Shown one piece after another: positions 1-10,685 of a stretch of DNA of 64,000 nucleotides (position 1 is its first letter; every line of letters begins with the position of its first letter). The position numbers and the translations under genes were made by a program. Under the pieces are notes generated by a model, which did no database searches, was not told the DNA's origin, and saw only the letters and a list, made by a program, of their open reading frames with translations. The stretch spans positions 1 through 64,000 of the forward strand of contig KV918779.1 of NCBI GenBank assembly GCA_002049455.2, in the 5' to 3' direction. Origin of the DNA: Porphyra umbilicalis. Lineage: Eukaryota > Rhodophyta > Bangiophyceae > Bangiales > Bangiaceae.

Positions 1-300
1 CGGTGTATGTATCATTGGTTCTTTGTGTGATCACTACAGTGCACATACGTATTTGACCTACCTACAATGCAAGTTCGTGGCCCTGTGCTCGGTTCCTGCG
101 GCATTCGTGCGGTCCGGGAATCCACTGCAAGGGCTTCGGTCTTTTGCCTCGGGCCTGGCGTCATCTTCCCCGCGACGCACTCGTCCTTGCTCGGCACTGG
201 TACAGGTGGTGCTCCTCCCTCCTGTGTCTTGAAGCACAGAAGTCACCGCTGCGACTGTCTCCATCATCCCCACCCCCTTTTTGCTCGCCCGTCGACCACG

Positions 301-1123
301 ATGAGCGCAACGGCGGCTCCCACGGTGACCGTCGCTGCTGTGGAGGACCTGCTCCTCACGAGCGCCCTCGCGCCCACCCAGGTGGTACGTCCACACGCGT
401 CTGGCGTTTTGTGCGGGACTAGACGCCTGCCGCTTGTAGCATCCCGCACCTCTTCCGTGCGCATGTTTGCCTGCCTCGAGCCATTCGTTGAAGGACGCCA
501 GGTGCCGACCTTGCGCTGTGTCTAATATCGGCGCCCGACGATTCGGCCAGTCGTTCTGCTTTTCTTCGTTTGTTTGTTTTTCCCTCCTGTTTTGTCCTTT
601 TGGTGTTCACCTCACAGGAAGTCAAGGACGTCTCTGGCGGTTGCGGCACTTCCTTCAAGCTCAATGTACGTACCGAGTCTGTGGAGTACGCACTCGCCGT
701 GGCTGCCCGAACAGCATTCGCTCATTGTCAACATGTAGCGTCGCTGCCCAAAGGCCAATGGCGATGGACGGCCGCTGCAGCGGCTCCTTCAACCGCACCA
801 TCCCCCTGCGTTGGGAATTGACCCGCTCACACGTTGCGCATGCCTCGGTGTAGACCGTTCCGCTCCCGTTCCCGCTCCGCTGGTGCCCGTCTTGCGCCCC
901 TGCCCGCCCCTACCACCCCGCCCCCCCCCCCGTGCAGGTCGTATCGACGGCGTTTGAAGGCCAGCGGCTGCTCGCCCGCCAGCGGCTCGTCTACGACGCC
1001 CTCGCCACCGTCATGCCCTCCATCCACGCGGTCATCATGACGTGCAAGACGCCGGCGCAGGTGGCGGCCGCCGCCGCCGCCGCGCCGGCGGCGCCGGCAC
1101 CGGCCCCGACGCCCAGCGTGTGA
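301..1123 (+). CDS. BolA-family protein, three exons (301-384, 618-665, 938-1123)
   Basis: BolA proteins partner monothiol glutaredoxins in Fe-S cluster trafficking and iron sensing. I read three exons with GT-AG introns: exon 1 ends before GTACGT at 385, exon 2 follows CACAG at 617 and ends before GTACGT at 666, exon 3 follows a C-rich tract and GTGCAG at 937. All junctions are phase 0, giving about 105 residues, a normal length for the family. Exon 2 encodes the loop EVKDVSGGCG (Cys37) and exon 3 the helix-turn FEGQRLLARQRLVYDAL followed by the SIHA strand (His74). Cys37 and His74 align with the cluster-ligand Cys and His of BOLA3-type proteins. The usual His of the RHR motif is Gln59. The C-terminus is an Ala/Pro tail. 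No clear transit peptide is seen, so the compartment is open. The gene is almost invisible in single ORFs because exons 1 and 2 are only 84 and 48 nt. Confidence 0.85.
385..617 (+). other. Intron 1 of the BolA gene
   Basis: Donor GTACGT follows the codon GTG. A long T-rich tract at about 552-605 leads to the CACAG acceptor. Length 233 bp, phase 0. Confidence 0.8.
666..937 (+). other. Intron 2 of the BolA gene
   Basis: Donor GTACGTACC; the acceptor GTGCAG is preceded by a run of Cs. Length 272 bp, phase 0. Confidence 0.8.
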
Positions 1124-1609
1124 GTGCGCGCGCCGAACGGTGAAGGGGGGGGGGGGGGGGTGGGCGCGGCGAGCGCGCGCGCGCGCGCGCCCACGCGCCC
1201 CGTGCGCCAGTCGGCGGGCAACGACCGCTCCGCCGCCGACCGCCGCCGTCGGCAGCGCGGCGGTGGGCCAGCCGCCCCGTGGCATGCGGGAGCGCGCGGC
1301 GGCCACCCCCGCCCGCCGGCACGGCGCCGCGCGCACGGCGCGCCGGGCGCGCGTCGCCGGGCGGCCAACCGGGTGGCAGGCGGGGCTCCCCCCGGCGGGG
1401 AGCGCGTCTAAAAAACAACAAAAAAGAACGACCTCGGTTTCCAAAGCGCGCGCCCGCGCGCGCCGCCGCGCGGTTCGACGGCGGCCGCACCCGCCACCGC
1501 GCGTCGGCGGCGGTGGTGCGCGGCCGCCCGACGGTGGCGGCCGCGCCGACCCGACGCTCGCGGACCCCACCCCCCCACCTGCCCCTGCCCCCCCCAGCGG
1601 GCACGCCGC
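1124..1609. other. GC-extreme low-complexity spacer
   Basis: Contains a long G run at 1143-1160, CG-dinucleotide runs and CCG-type microsatellite. ORFs are open on both strands only because stop codons are rare at this composition. I see no supported gene. Confidence 0.6.
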
Positions 1610-2335
1610 TCAGCCGTCTTGGCGCTTGGCGCGCCGCCCGTCGCCGCTGTCATAGTTGCCGTCCCCGCCGCCACCGCCGCCGCCGCGGCCCGCCCAGCCG
1701 CGCGTGCGCTCCCGCTTGAGCCGCGTGCCCGAGGTCGCCCCCCCACCGCCGCCCGCCGCGCCGCCGTCGGTGGCGCCCCGGTGGTCGACCGACTCGTCAT
1801 CAGAGGGCCGCCCAGCCGGCGGCGGTGGGGACGGCGACGGCGACGGCGGCGACGATTGGGGCCGCCGCCACCCGGGCCGCCGCCGCGTCGGCCGCCGCCG
1901 CCACCGGTCGCCGCCGCCGCTGCCGCCGCCGCTGCCGCCGCCGCCGCCTGTCCCACGGCTGCCGCCACCGCCGTCACCGCCGACGCACCCGCCGCTACTG
2001 CCGCCGCCGCCACCGCCGCCGCCGCTGCCGCCGCCGCCGCCGCCAGCGTCTGCCGAGGCGGCCGCCGCGGCGCCCCCCCCCCCCCTCTCCCCCCCCCCCC
2101 CCCCCCCGCCCCGCGTGGACGCGCGGGTGCCCGTGGGGCCGCCCAAACATGGTGCCGCGGCCGTGCGCCTCGGCCAACTCGGAGCGCAGCAGCCGGTTTT
2201 CGCGCTCCAACCCCGACACGGCGGCGGCGAGCGCCGCCTCGGCCACCGACGCGGGGCGGCGGTCGGGCGCAAATTCGGGGTCCGCGTCGAGCTCGTCATC
2301 CCCCGCGGCCGCCCCGGCCGTCGCCGCCGCGTCGG
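1610..2335 (-). CDS. Possible coiled-coil, Gly/Pro-rich protein (uncertain exons)
   Basis: Two stretches on the minus strand look less random than their surroundings. One, at about 2160-2265, encodes a leucine-heptad segment (ASVAEAALAAAVSGLEREN followed by RLLRSELAEA), which would form a coiled coil and follows an acidic stretch (GDDELDADPEFAPD). The other, ending at a stop at 1610, encodes an acidic then basic tail (DDESVDHRG, GTRLKRERTRG, DGNYDSGDGRRAKRQDG). They lie in different frames, so an intron through the CCG-repeat block at about 1870-2130 would be needed. I do not recognise the protein and no basic region of a bZIP is visible. It may be non-coding. Confidence 0.2.
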   Translation of the reverse strand, partial: PTRRRRPGRPRGMTSSTRTPNLRPTAAPRRWPRRRSPPPCRGWSAKTGCCAPSWPRRTAAAPCLGGPTGTRASTRGGGGGGGERGGGGAAAAASADAGGGGGGSGGGGGGGGSSGGCVGGDGGGGSRGTGGGGGSGGGSGGGDRWRRRPTRRRPGWRRPQSSPPSPSPSPPPPAGRPSDDESVDHRGATDGGAAGGGGGATSGTRLKRERTRGWAGRGGGGGGGDGNYDSGDGRRAKRQDG

Positions 2336-2440
2336 GGGGGAGGGGCGGTGGGGGGGGGGCGGGGGCGGGGGGGGGGCGGCGCTCCGGGGGGGTGGGGGGG
2401 GGGGCGCCCCCGCCGCCGCCGCCGGGGACGGGGCTTGGAC

Positions 2441-2483
<43 letters not shown>

Positions 2484-3060
2484 TGCGGCCGCGCGGCCGC
2501 CACCGCCCGCGGCGCGGCGCGCCTCCATGGGCCGTCCCCCGTGTGCCCCCGCGCGGGGGCGCGGGCGCAACGCACCGCCCGCGCCCGACGGCACGCGGGC
2601 GGGGGGGGGGGGGGTCGTCACCCCCGCCGCCGTCGGCGGCGCTTGGCGCCACGCGGGCGGCGGCGCGGCGGCGGCGCCCCGCGCACGGGCGGCGGCGGCC
2701 GGCGCGCCGCCGCCGCCGGCGGGCACCGGCGGGGGGCGCGGCCCCGACCGCGCGGCGCCACGCTGGGAGGGGGAGGGGGGGGGGGGGGCGCCCGCTGCGC
2801 GCTGCGGCTGTGGCTGCCGCGGCGGCGCCGAGGGCGCGGCGGCCGCGCTGCGTGCGGCGGGCCGCGGCCGCGCGGCGGTGGGCGGGGAGGGGGGCGGGGG
2901 GGGGGACCCACCGGGACCGTGGCGACCCCGCGCTCGCGGGCGGGGAGCAACCAGCGGGCGCCTCTGGGCCGCCGCACGGGAGCGGGCGGCCGGCACCCGG
3001 CCCGATCTCCCGCCGGGCCGGCCCCCGGCGCGCGGACGCGCCGCGCCTGGTTTTTCGTGC
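1870..3060. repeat. CCG/GGC microsatellite and G/C homopolymer block
   Basis: Long (CCG)n arrays, for example about 1900-2045 and 2445-2480, and poly-C or poly-G runs at 2071-2108, 2329-2405, 2600-2611 and 2768-2790. All six frames stay open for hundreds of codons. Confidence 0.7.
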
Positions 3061-3491
3061 ATCCTAGACTTGATGCGGGCGGACCCGCGCGACCGGAACT
3101 GCGAGCGCCGCGAAGCGCCCGCCCCCAGCGGACCCCTAAATGAGGAGGGTGCGCGGGCGTTACTTTCACGGGGCTGCCCACCGCCTCGGGCGACCGCCGG
3201 CGCCTCGGGCGACGCGCGGCGCAGGGCGTTTGCCGCGGCGGCGGTGGGGCCGCCGCGGGCGCGCGCGGGGCCACGGCCGAGGGAAAAGTGCAGGTCACTA
3301 CGCAACCGCCCAACAAGCGGCGTGCAGCCAGCCGATATGCATAGCATTGCCGTCTTCTCAGTGCCAACAAAAAACAACGGACGAGCGCAACCGCGGGGGG
3401 CACAAACCCAACCACGGCCGCGCGCGCCCGCGGCCGCGCGCCGACCAGGCGCGGCCGTCGGGGCCGCCGTCAAGCCGCACCCGACGCCGCC

Positions 3492-4473
3492 TTACGCGTG
3501 CACCCAGCGCGCAAACGCAGACGCTGACGTGCCGTCCTTGCCGTCCCGCCCCGGGTGGCACAGCGCCGTCGGCAGGTCCCGGTACTCGACGCATGTGAGG
3601 CCGGCGGGCTCGAGCACTGCCCCAATCGCGTCCTTGGACGACGCAAACGGCGGGCCGTCGGTGCGCGACGCGTCAATGGGGTAAATGAGGGTGATGAGCT
3701 CCCCGCGGGGCGCCAGGAGACGCGCCATGGCCCGCCCCCAGTCGGGGCGGAGCGCCAGCGGCAGCGCACAGAAAAAGGTATAGTCCTGCACGGGGCCTCC
3801 CGCGGCGGGGCCGACACGCGAGTCGACACCGAGAGCACAATAACAACCGAGACCAAAGGAGCAGAGCAGACGCACCTCGTATTAGTCCCCGCCTGCTCGC
3901 ACACGTCGCCCCCACCCGTGCACTCGGAAGCGCAACGCACCCCGACGCAGCGCGCGCCGTGCCTGGCCGGTGACGGCAGCCGCGGCGGCAAACGCAGGCC
4001 ACGCCTAATCACGTCGGCCTAGGGCAGGGCACGACGTGCTCCCCTTTCCCCCCCCCCCCTCCGTCCAAATGTCTGTCAAACCGTACGTAGATGAGGTCGT
4101 AGCCGCCCGGTACGCCGTCAAACTGGAAAAAATCCGCGCACGCCACGGTCACCCCCTCGGGCACCCCTTGGCTCGCCAAGTAGGCGGTCGCCGCCGCCGC
4201 CCCCGACGGCGCCACGTCCAACCCCGTCACGGCGCCAAAGTGGCCGCTCTTGCCCAAGTAGACCACGTCATAGCCGCGGCCGCAGCCCGGCACGAGCGCC
4301 GTGAGGTCTGCCTCCTTGCCGAGGCGGTCGGGGAGCACCGCCCCCCGGCCGACAGCGTCGACGAGGGCGGGCGACGGCACCTCGCGGTCAAAGGCAGTGC
4401 CGGGCTGCAGGCCCCCATCCCGCGTCCAGAGACCCTCCCAAAAGGCCGTGTCGTTCTTGCCCGCCGCCGCCAT
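3492..4473 (-). CDS. TPMT/HOL-type SAM-dependent methyltransferase, two exons (4473-4087, 3785-3492)
   Basis: This family transfers a methyl group from S-adenosylmethionine to halide, thiocyanate or thiol acceptors (Harmless-to-Ozone-Layer and thiopurine methyltransferase group). Exon 1 is 129 codons from an ATG at 4473; exon 2 is 97 codons plus a TAA stop. The intron at 4086-3786 has a GTACGG donor and a GTGCAG acceptor, phase 0. The product is 226 residues, about the family's usual length. Visible signatures are WEGLWTRDGG (12-20), the SAM-binding motif I VPGCGRGYD (61-69), the acidic motif GLDV (84-87), ADFFQF (113-118) and, exactly across the splice, YDLIY-DYTFFCALPLALRPDWG. After that come LLAPRGELITLIYP and a C-terminal DLPTALCHPG. 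In algae such enzymes are linked to methyl halide emission; the real substrate here is unknown. No transit peptide is visible. Confidence 0.88.
3786..4086 (-). other. Intron of the methyltransferase gene
   Basis: 301 bp, GT-AG on the minus strand, phase 0. Removing it joins YDLIY to DYTFFCAL, the continuous conserved block of the family. Confidence 0.85.
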
Positions 4474-5727
4474 GGTGGGGGGGGGGGGAGGGGGGGAAGG
4501 GGGGGGGGGGACCGCCCCGCGGCGACGCGTCACGGCGCCGACCGTCGAGCGGGGGCCTGGCAGTGGGCGGTGACCGCGGGGGGACAGGAGCGCAAGGCGG
4601 GTAAAGGCGGCCGGGACAAAGGCGGGGGGGTGGCAGACTCTGGCATGTCCCGCGCTGAGTGCGGGCCAACACGTACAGATCACCGGTGGGGGGGAGGGGA
4701 ACTCTAGGTGGGGAGGGTGACAAGCCTGGCGGCGATAGATGGAGGCGATGGAGGCTCAGCGACGTTCCGGGGGGAGCCGCACGACAGTATGGGTTTGCAC
4801 CAGGCAGGGTTGCAAGTTTACGGTCGTCAGAAAACTATCGTCCTGCACGGAAGTCCGAACGGGAATCCGGTTGAAGGGACAATTGAACGGGAAATCGCTG
4901 TTCAAGCCACCCGTTCATAAACGGGAGGCTGTTTCGGACAACTTCCCGTTCAGGGCGTCCGTGGCACAGGCCCTTGCAGAGTCTTGTGAGTCACGACATA
5001 ACCACGAGGTAGATGCTTAGCATTGGCCTTACTAAATACATCCAATCGGACGGCTAGAATATCGGAGGCCACTGAAGTGACGTCATTGCGTGGCTGCAGC
5101 GGTACCTGTTGGAGACTTCGAACGCAAAGGCCAGCCGGAAAGGGCCGGCATTGCCTGAGCATCCATTCAAATCCAACTGCGTGCTCTTTTTGTTGCCCAC
5201 ACGCCTATTCTAGTGCGAGGACCCACCACGACGAAGTCAATGGCGCCACAGGCACTTTGGGCAACGACTTGGCCGACCGTGTCTGCGTCATCGTGGTGGT
5301 ACTGTGAAGCTCTGCGACATTGTCTATATCACTGAAGAGGCGATGCAGTTTTTCCCCAGGGCGTGCCGTGCAGGTGGAGTGTCACGGGTTGGCCAACAAC
5401 GAGCGGATGCCGTGACCAGCGTACTAGAGATGGTCCTGCAAAATAGCGGGGCTTGCGCGTGCAGAGCATTGAACGGTACTGCGTTTCTCTACGCATGTGC
5501 CGAGATAAGCAATGAACATGTGGGGGTGTGGTACGTGTGGAGGTCGAGACGGAAGACAGTGTCACTGCGCCACAGCCACTCTCTCACGGAGACACCACAG
5601 ACCTTTTGAAGGAGAGAATAAGCACCACGGACAGCCAACCACTCACCAGAACTACCAACTACTCCACCCGTTGAGAACGTAAAGATAAGCATGCCCTCTT
5701 ATACCTTCACCTCTTGTCTATAGCAGC
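4474..5727. other. Intergenic region with a GAACGGGA motif cluster (4850-4965)
   Basis: Just upstream of the methyltransferase start is a run of G tracts (4475-4510). At 4850-4965 direct and inverted copies of the octamer GAACGGGA are clustered; related clusters lie at 23805-23930 and 25030-25115. I see no supported gene in the rest. Confidence 0.5.
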
Positions 5728-8197
5728 TCAAAGACCGGGACGGAGCTCGCGGCTCGTCCATGGGAAGAAGGGGTTGGTGAAGTACCGCGCCGCCCGTCGC
5801 TCCTCCGCGTTGATTGCCTTATTCGCCGGCGTCGCAAACAGCCCAAGCCGTTCGGTGAGGTCCCACCAGTCGAATTGGACGTCTTCAGCCCGTAGAATGC
5901 GGTTGGCGTCGACGAGCTCGAGCGCCGGATACTCGTCGGATGGCGAGTCAAACTCCCACGCCAGGCGTTGGCAACCATAGCGGGACAGCACACACCCCGG
6001 TCACGCCTAGTCAAGGTTGCTCTTTTGGATTTGAAAAGCAAGATACCATTACAGAAGTTTCCTGAAAGCGCCGCGATTCTGGTGTGGCCTTCAGTGGCTC
6101 TGATCGACACTCTCGTGTCGGAGCGGCGATTCGGCAGCCCGCTTTCCTCGCCGCCACGTCCGCCCGTCGCCGGATCATCCCGCACCGTGCTCTTGATCGC
6201 TGTGCCGCCATCCTGCCGCCTCTCCTTTCGCCCCTCATGTTTCCAAGCACCTTGAGGGCCGGCCCTGGACGTCAACAACTATATTGCAAAGGAGTGTCTG
6301 CATACAACCATGATGTGCGATCTGCAGGACCGGACAACACGAGCTCTGCCGTCAACGAAGGCAACCCAATTACTCTGGGTTCGTTTGTTGATAGTCTTGG
6401 GTGGACCGAATGTTTTGACATCATCGTGATCAGCTCTCTGAGTTGAACTCAATGGCATGAAGAGAACCCATCCGACCGCTATCGGCTCGGGCATTAAACT
6501 GCATCTTTTTCGAACTGGGCTCGTCAAATGTCATCTCATGCGCATGAGAGCCAAAGACAGATCAGAGACTTGCCTTCACACTGGGAGTGGACTCAAGGGC
6601 ATCTCGCCTATTGGATAGGTGTCATGCGCTGATTGGCCCACATCCACTTCCGCAGGAAAAACTGAGGACGTGGAGGCAGTAAGTGCTATGTTTTCCAACC
6701 CCACTGCCGGCCACCGCAACCGCCAATAGAAAGCCAAATGTTTTGGACCGATCCAATCAGGTGGCTTCCTGGGCCCTGAAATCCAAAAGAGCCGCTGGAG
6801 GCGGTCTTGACTAGGCGTGCGGTCGAGCGCGCACGCGACGCATGCGCTGCACGACCACACAGCTGCGGCGATCGCAGCCGACCGCTCGCATGACAAGTCT
6901 TACACGACCCCACTGCAGCATGCCGCCCTCCCCCTCGTAGCGCACGTACGAAAACCAAGGCTTGTTCATAAAGTTGGGTTGCCGCGGAGGTACTGAATCT
7001 TGCGGGGAGCACCCCACTCAAAGCGCGCCACGGTTCTTGCCGTGCTGTGCAGTGTCACCGACTTGGTGTCCTTAACGCCGAGTAAAGCACCAAGCTTGCA
7101 GAGGACCCCAGCGCGGTGGATGTCACCGTCAGCGATACGTCTGACGCGGCCCGTAAACGATACAATTGCTGTCTGTGTTGGCGGTGCCGCATCCGATCCG
7201 CCGCCGTCGTCGCCATCTTCCGGCGCGACCGCGTTGGCAGTGGCGTCGTCCTCAAACTCCTGCAGCTCGCCGAGAACGGCCGACTGAGCTTCATCGCACC
7301 GCATCATCTGGAGGGCCACATCGGGGCCTCGCTTGTTGCTCCTGTTGAACATGCGCTTGCACGACGCGTGAAGTCGCTCATTCTCCGAGGTGTTCCCCTC
7401 CCACAGGTTTCCCCGCGCGCGCAGCTCGTCTCCGAGATGTTGGACCAGGCGGTGAAGCTTGGTTGTGTTGACATGGCCGTACAGAACTTGGACGCAGTCA
7501 ACGCCCAACGCCTCGGCCTCAGCGTCCATGCGGTCAATCTCAGCCCCCGTGATAGCCGGTGTGTCGGCGAAATTTTCGCTAAAGAGGGCCCCTCCTAGGC
7601 GTGCCGCTCGACAGAACGTGTCCAGCACTGCATCTTGGATCGGCATAGTGCCGAAGGACTCGAGGTAAGGTTCAGAGTTGACAGCGTCGGGGCCAGGAAG
7701 CGGGTGCGTGCTTGGAGCGCCCGTGGGGTTCCTCTGGGCGATGTGCCGCGTGTGCTCTTCCGCCTCGTCATTCCCGTACGTCACCGCGTCGCCCTCTGTC
7801 TCCGACTGGCAACCGTCACTATCGCTGTCTGTGCCGCTGCCGCTTGACACTGCTGCCTGCAAACGAATCGAGCCCTCCGTTGGCGCCACCGGTAACCCGT
7901 CAAGGAGCCCTGCGGAAGGGCTCGGCGCGGGGGCGCGGCCCGACCACTCCGGCGAGCATGAAGGGCCAGAAGATTGAAAAGTGCCGCCAGCTGCGACCTG
8001 TCATGGTCGCCTGCGCATCCAAGGTTGGCACAAAACACCTGTTGGAGGAGAGGAATCGAAGACATACCACGACGAGCAAAGTGGAACAGCAGGATGCGCG
8101 CAATCCCAGATGTAAGACGGTCGCCTAAAGCAGTGTATTGCCTAAGGCCGCAGGCGTTCACAAGCCGCAGCGGCACGCCACAAAGGCGACACACCAC
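5728..8197 (-). pseudogene. Decayed transposase-like gene, interrupted by an 818-bp insertion
   Basis: Minus-strand coding pieces line up as one protein in four steps. (1) 8197 to about 7870 encodes ALGDRLTSGIARILLFHFARR and onward through LLQQVFCANLGC. (2) 7889-6966 carries a KLHRLVQHLGDELRARGN-type segment followed by ENERLHASCKRMFNRSNKRG, the Lys-His/Asn-Glu-Asn pattern near the C-terminus of several eukaryotic transposase ORFs. (3) 7017 to 6820 encodes MNKPWFSYVRYEGEGG and CVVVQRM. (4) 5997 to 5728 encodes LSRYGCQRLAWEFD, DWWDLTERLGLFATP and RYFTNPFFPWTS. Pieces 1-2 and 2-3 are in different frames, the second break being a one-base loss near 6985. Pieces 3-4 are split by the element at 6002-6819 and are exactly in frame once it and one CGGT copy are removed. 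No N-terminal catalytic part was found. The superfamily is not assigned. Confidence 0.65.
6002..6819. mobile_element. 818-bp non-autonomous TIR element inside the transposase pseudogene
   Basis: The left end begins CACGCCTAGTCAAGG and the right end, read inverted, begins CACGCCTAGTCAAGA. Both continue with CTCTTTTGGATTT a short way in. CGGT at 5998-6001 is repeated at 6820-6823, a 4-bp target duplication. Excision restores the reading frame of the interrupted coding sequence. No transposase ORF is inside. A lone related end (CACGCCTAGTTAAG) is at about 13203. Confidence 0.8.
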
Positions 8198-8262
8198 CGG
8201 TCACCCTGCTCCCGCGCACCAGCGCCCACAGCCACGAGTATAAAGCCCCAGGCGTAGTACTG
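8149..8262. repeat. 114-bp dispersed repeat, copy 1
   Basis: Nearly identical to 12212-12322. It starts at GCAGGCGTTCACAA and runs to the GTAC after the CCCCAGG motif. On the minus strand one frame has a CRLCG Cys-pair, so it may be a fragment of a coding repeat. It lies just upstream of the transposase remnant. Confidence 0.7.
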
Positions 8263-8558
8263 CATCCCCCCGTTCTGAGACTGCGGCGTCCGCGCCACAC
8301 GACGGAGGCCGCACAGAGCGCATCGACGCGAGAAACAGGAGATCTGGAAACCCGCCGAAGACGGTGCGGCCGCCGAGGTCCTCGTTGCCCACGGGGGAAG
8401 GCCGCGCCGTGGCGCACTCGTCGAGGCCAATGGCATCCGCAGCCGACGACGGGAAGACTCTAGGTGAGGTATGCCAACATCGCCCGCCCACGGCGGCGGC
8501 AAAAGAGGGCGCCGCCCCGTTCCCGTTGGGTAGGACGCCCGCCGTTTGGAACCACAAT
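8263..8558. other. No gene seen
   Basis: GC-rich unique sequence between two repeats; no ORF with recognisable features on either strand. Confidence 0.4.
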
Positions 8559-9215
8559 TGATCCGGCGGCGCCGCCGCAGCCGACCTAAACTATTGCAAC
8601 GGCGCCGCCGCGCCCCAGCGCCACGCCGGCGGAAGTACTCCGTCGTTGCCGCCGCCGCCGCCGCCCGCCAGGGGCGGCGCGCCCCCACGCCGAGGGGCGT
8701 TGTGGCCCCCGACTTCCCCCCTACGCCGGGGGGGAAGCGCGCCTCGCGGAGCCCGCGCCGCCATCGTCGCTGCGCGAATCTGACGACGGTAAGAACTCCC
8801 CCCGTCGGCGGCACCGCGCCCGCCGACGACGACGGGGGCAGACAAAGACGCGCGTTGCGCGCCGGCGGCAAGACGGCCGCCGATTGGGCCGCGCTTGATC
8901 CGGCGGCGCTGTCGCAGAGGACCGAAACTCTTGCAACGGCGCCGCCGCGCCTCAGCGCAGCACCGGCGGAAGCACCCCGTCGTTACCGCCGCCGCCGCCG
9001 CCCGCCAGGGGCGGCGCGCCTCCACGCCGAGGGCGTTGTGTCCCCCGACTTGCCCCTACGCCAGGGGAGAAGCGCGCCTCACGGAGCCCGCGCCGCCATC
9101 GTCGCAGCGCGAATCGGACGACTGGAATACCTCCCCCCGTCGGTGTCACCGCGCCCGCCGACGACGACGAGGGCAGACGAAGACGCGCGTCGCGAGCCGG
9201 CCGCAAAACTGTCGC
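8559..9215. repeat. Tandem duplication, about 337-bp unit, two copies
   Basis: Each unit begins TTGATCCGGCGGCGC (8559 and 8896) and contains GCAACGGCGCCGCCGCG (8596 and 8933), a (CCG)n run, and a GACGACGACG segment. The two copies differ by scattered substitutions and small indels. ORFs across it are compositional. Confidence 0.75.
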
Positions 9216-9903
9216 ACATTGCTTGAGCGCCCAGTCCTGCGTCGCAGGTGCTCCTTCGCGCACCGCTCGCGATCTGGCCGCCGTCGTTCAGCGACGACCA
9301 GCTCAGAAACGCACGCCGCGGGCGACACTGACCAGGCACATGCCCGCGATCGGGTCGGCTGCCTGTTATAAATCAGCATCCGCCCAGGTTGGGACGTCCG
9401 GCGCAGTCCCGGGGGGAGGACGAAGGCTACGTCGGCGACCGCCGTCACCCGCCACGACTCGGACCGCTTCGTCGACGCTCTGGCCTGGCCGTCACCGCTG
9501 CATCCCCCACGCCCGGTGGAGGAAGCACCGCGGGCCCGCCGTGCCCGCGCACCCATGAACGCTACGAGGGCGGCTTGGCCGCCGCCGCCTGCGCCCGACA
9601 CAGGTGCCGCCTGATCGCCACGCTACATGGCCAACTGAGCCCGGCGCTGCGTTGTACCTTTGTTGACGCCCGGAGGATACCCCCCTTTCGGTTCAGGTGC
9701 TCGTTCCAGTGAGCGCCCACCCCGGCGGGGCTGTCCGTCACCGACCGCGTCAGCATCGCACCATTTGCGGTTCCATGTCAGGTAGAGTATAGGCGGCGAC
9801 GACGTTGATAGACCATGGTGCCACCAAATTGGGCCGCGTCGACGACGCCCCGACTCAATCTCCGTCCCACGGCGCAGGGCGGACTGGTCGAGAGTGTCAA
9901 CGA
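9216..9903. other. No gene seen
   Basis: GC-rich sequence without a supported ORF, RNA gene or repeat end that I can recognise. Confidence 0.4.
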
Positions 9904-10685
9904 CCGTCATGGGCGTCGCCCCCCGTCCCCGTCTCAACGGAGCCGACCGTCACGGCAACGCCGCTCCAAGCACGCATTGCACCGAGCCGTCCGGCCGCCT
10001 CAAGGGCCGTGCGCTGTTAGACAATCAGCGTCCGCCCCAAAGGGACAGCTCTTTGGCCTGCGTGCCGGCGGTGCCGGTTCCGTCTGCCCAATCTCGCATC
10101 GGGAGAAGAGGACGGCGACGCCGATGACCGCCCGCGGCGTCCCTAAACTCAATCGCTCTGGCGACGCCCTCGCTCGGTCGCCGATGTCGCCGCAGCTGTG
10201 GCCGCCGTCGACACGCCGCCGTCATCTTCGACGACCATCCGTCCTCGGAGATGCCGCGCGCTGCCTACGAGCGACAATCCCTGTCAGGGGCGTCACCAGT
10301 TACCGTGCCCGTGCCCGTACCGTCGTCCCCACGACACGGGGATGGACAGGCCGCGTGCGCCGACGTCCGGCACGGGCGTCGCCCCTCCCCCTCCTCAACA
10401 GGAGCGACCGCGGCGGCTGTGCCGCCCCAAGCACGCATTGCTGCGAGCCGTCCGACCCCCTCCGGGGCGGAGCGCTGGCCACCAATCAGCGCCCGCACAA
10501 GAGGGATGGGTCGTTGCCACAAGTGCCGGCGGTGCCGGTTCCGTCTGCTCGATCTTGGGTCGGGGGAAGCGGACGGCCGGCACGGGCGTCGCCCCTCCTT
10601 CTCCTCAAAGAAGTCGACCGTGGCGGCTGTGCTGTTCCAAGCACGCATCGCTGCGAGCCGTCCCACCACCTCCGGGGCGAAGCGG
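9904..10685. repeat. Degenerate repeat, about 107-bp core, three copies
   Basis: Cores at 9904-10010, 10369-10475 and 10577-10683 share GGGCGTCGCCCC near the start and CCAAGCACGCAT(T/C)G in the middle, and end with a GAGCCGTCC motif. The last two are 208 bp apart; the first is separated from them by other sequence. Confidence 0.65.

Noticed and set aside
1619..3684. Several + strand ORFs of 480-619 codons
   Set aside because: They overlap in different frames of a CCG/G-run block, are made almost wholly of Pro, Arg, Ala and Gly, and have no signature. Rare stops at this GC content explain them.
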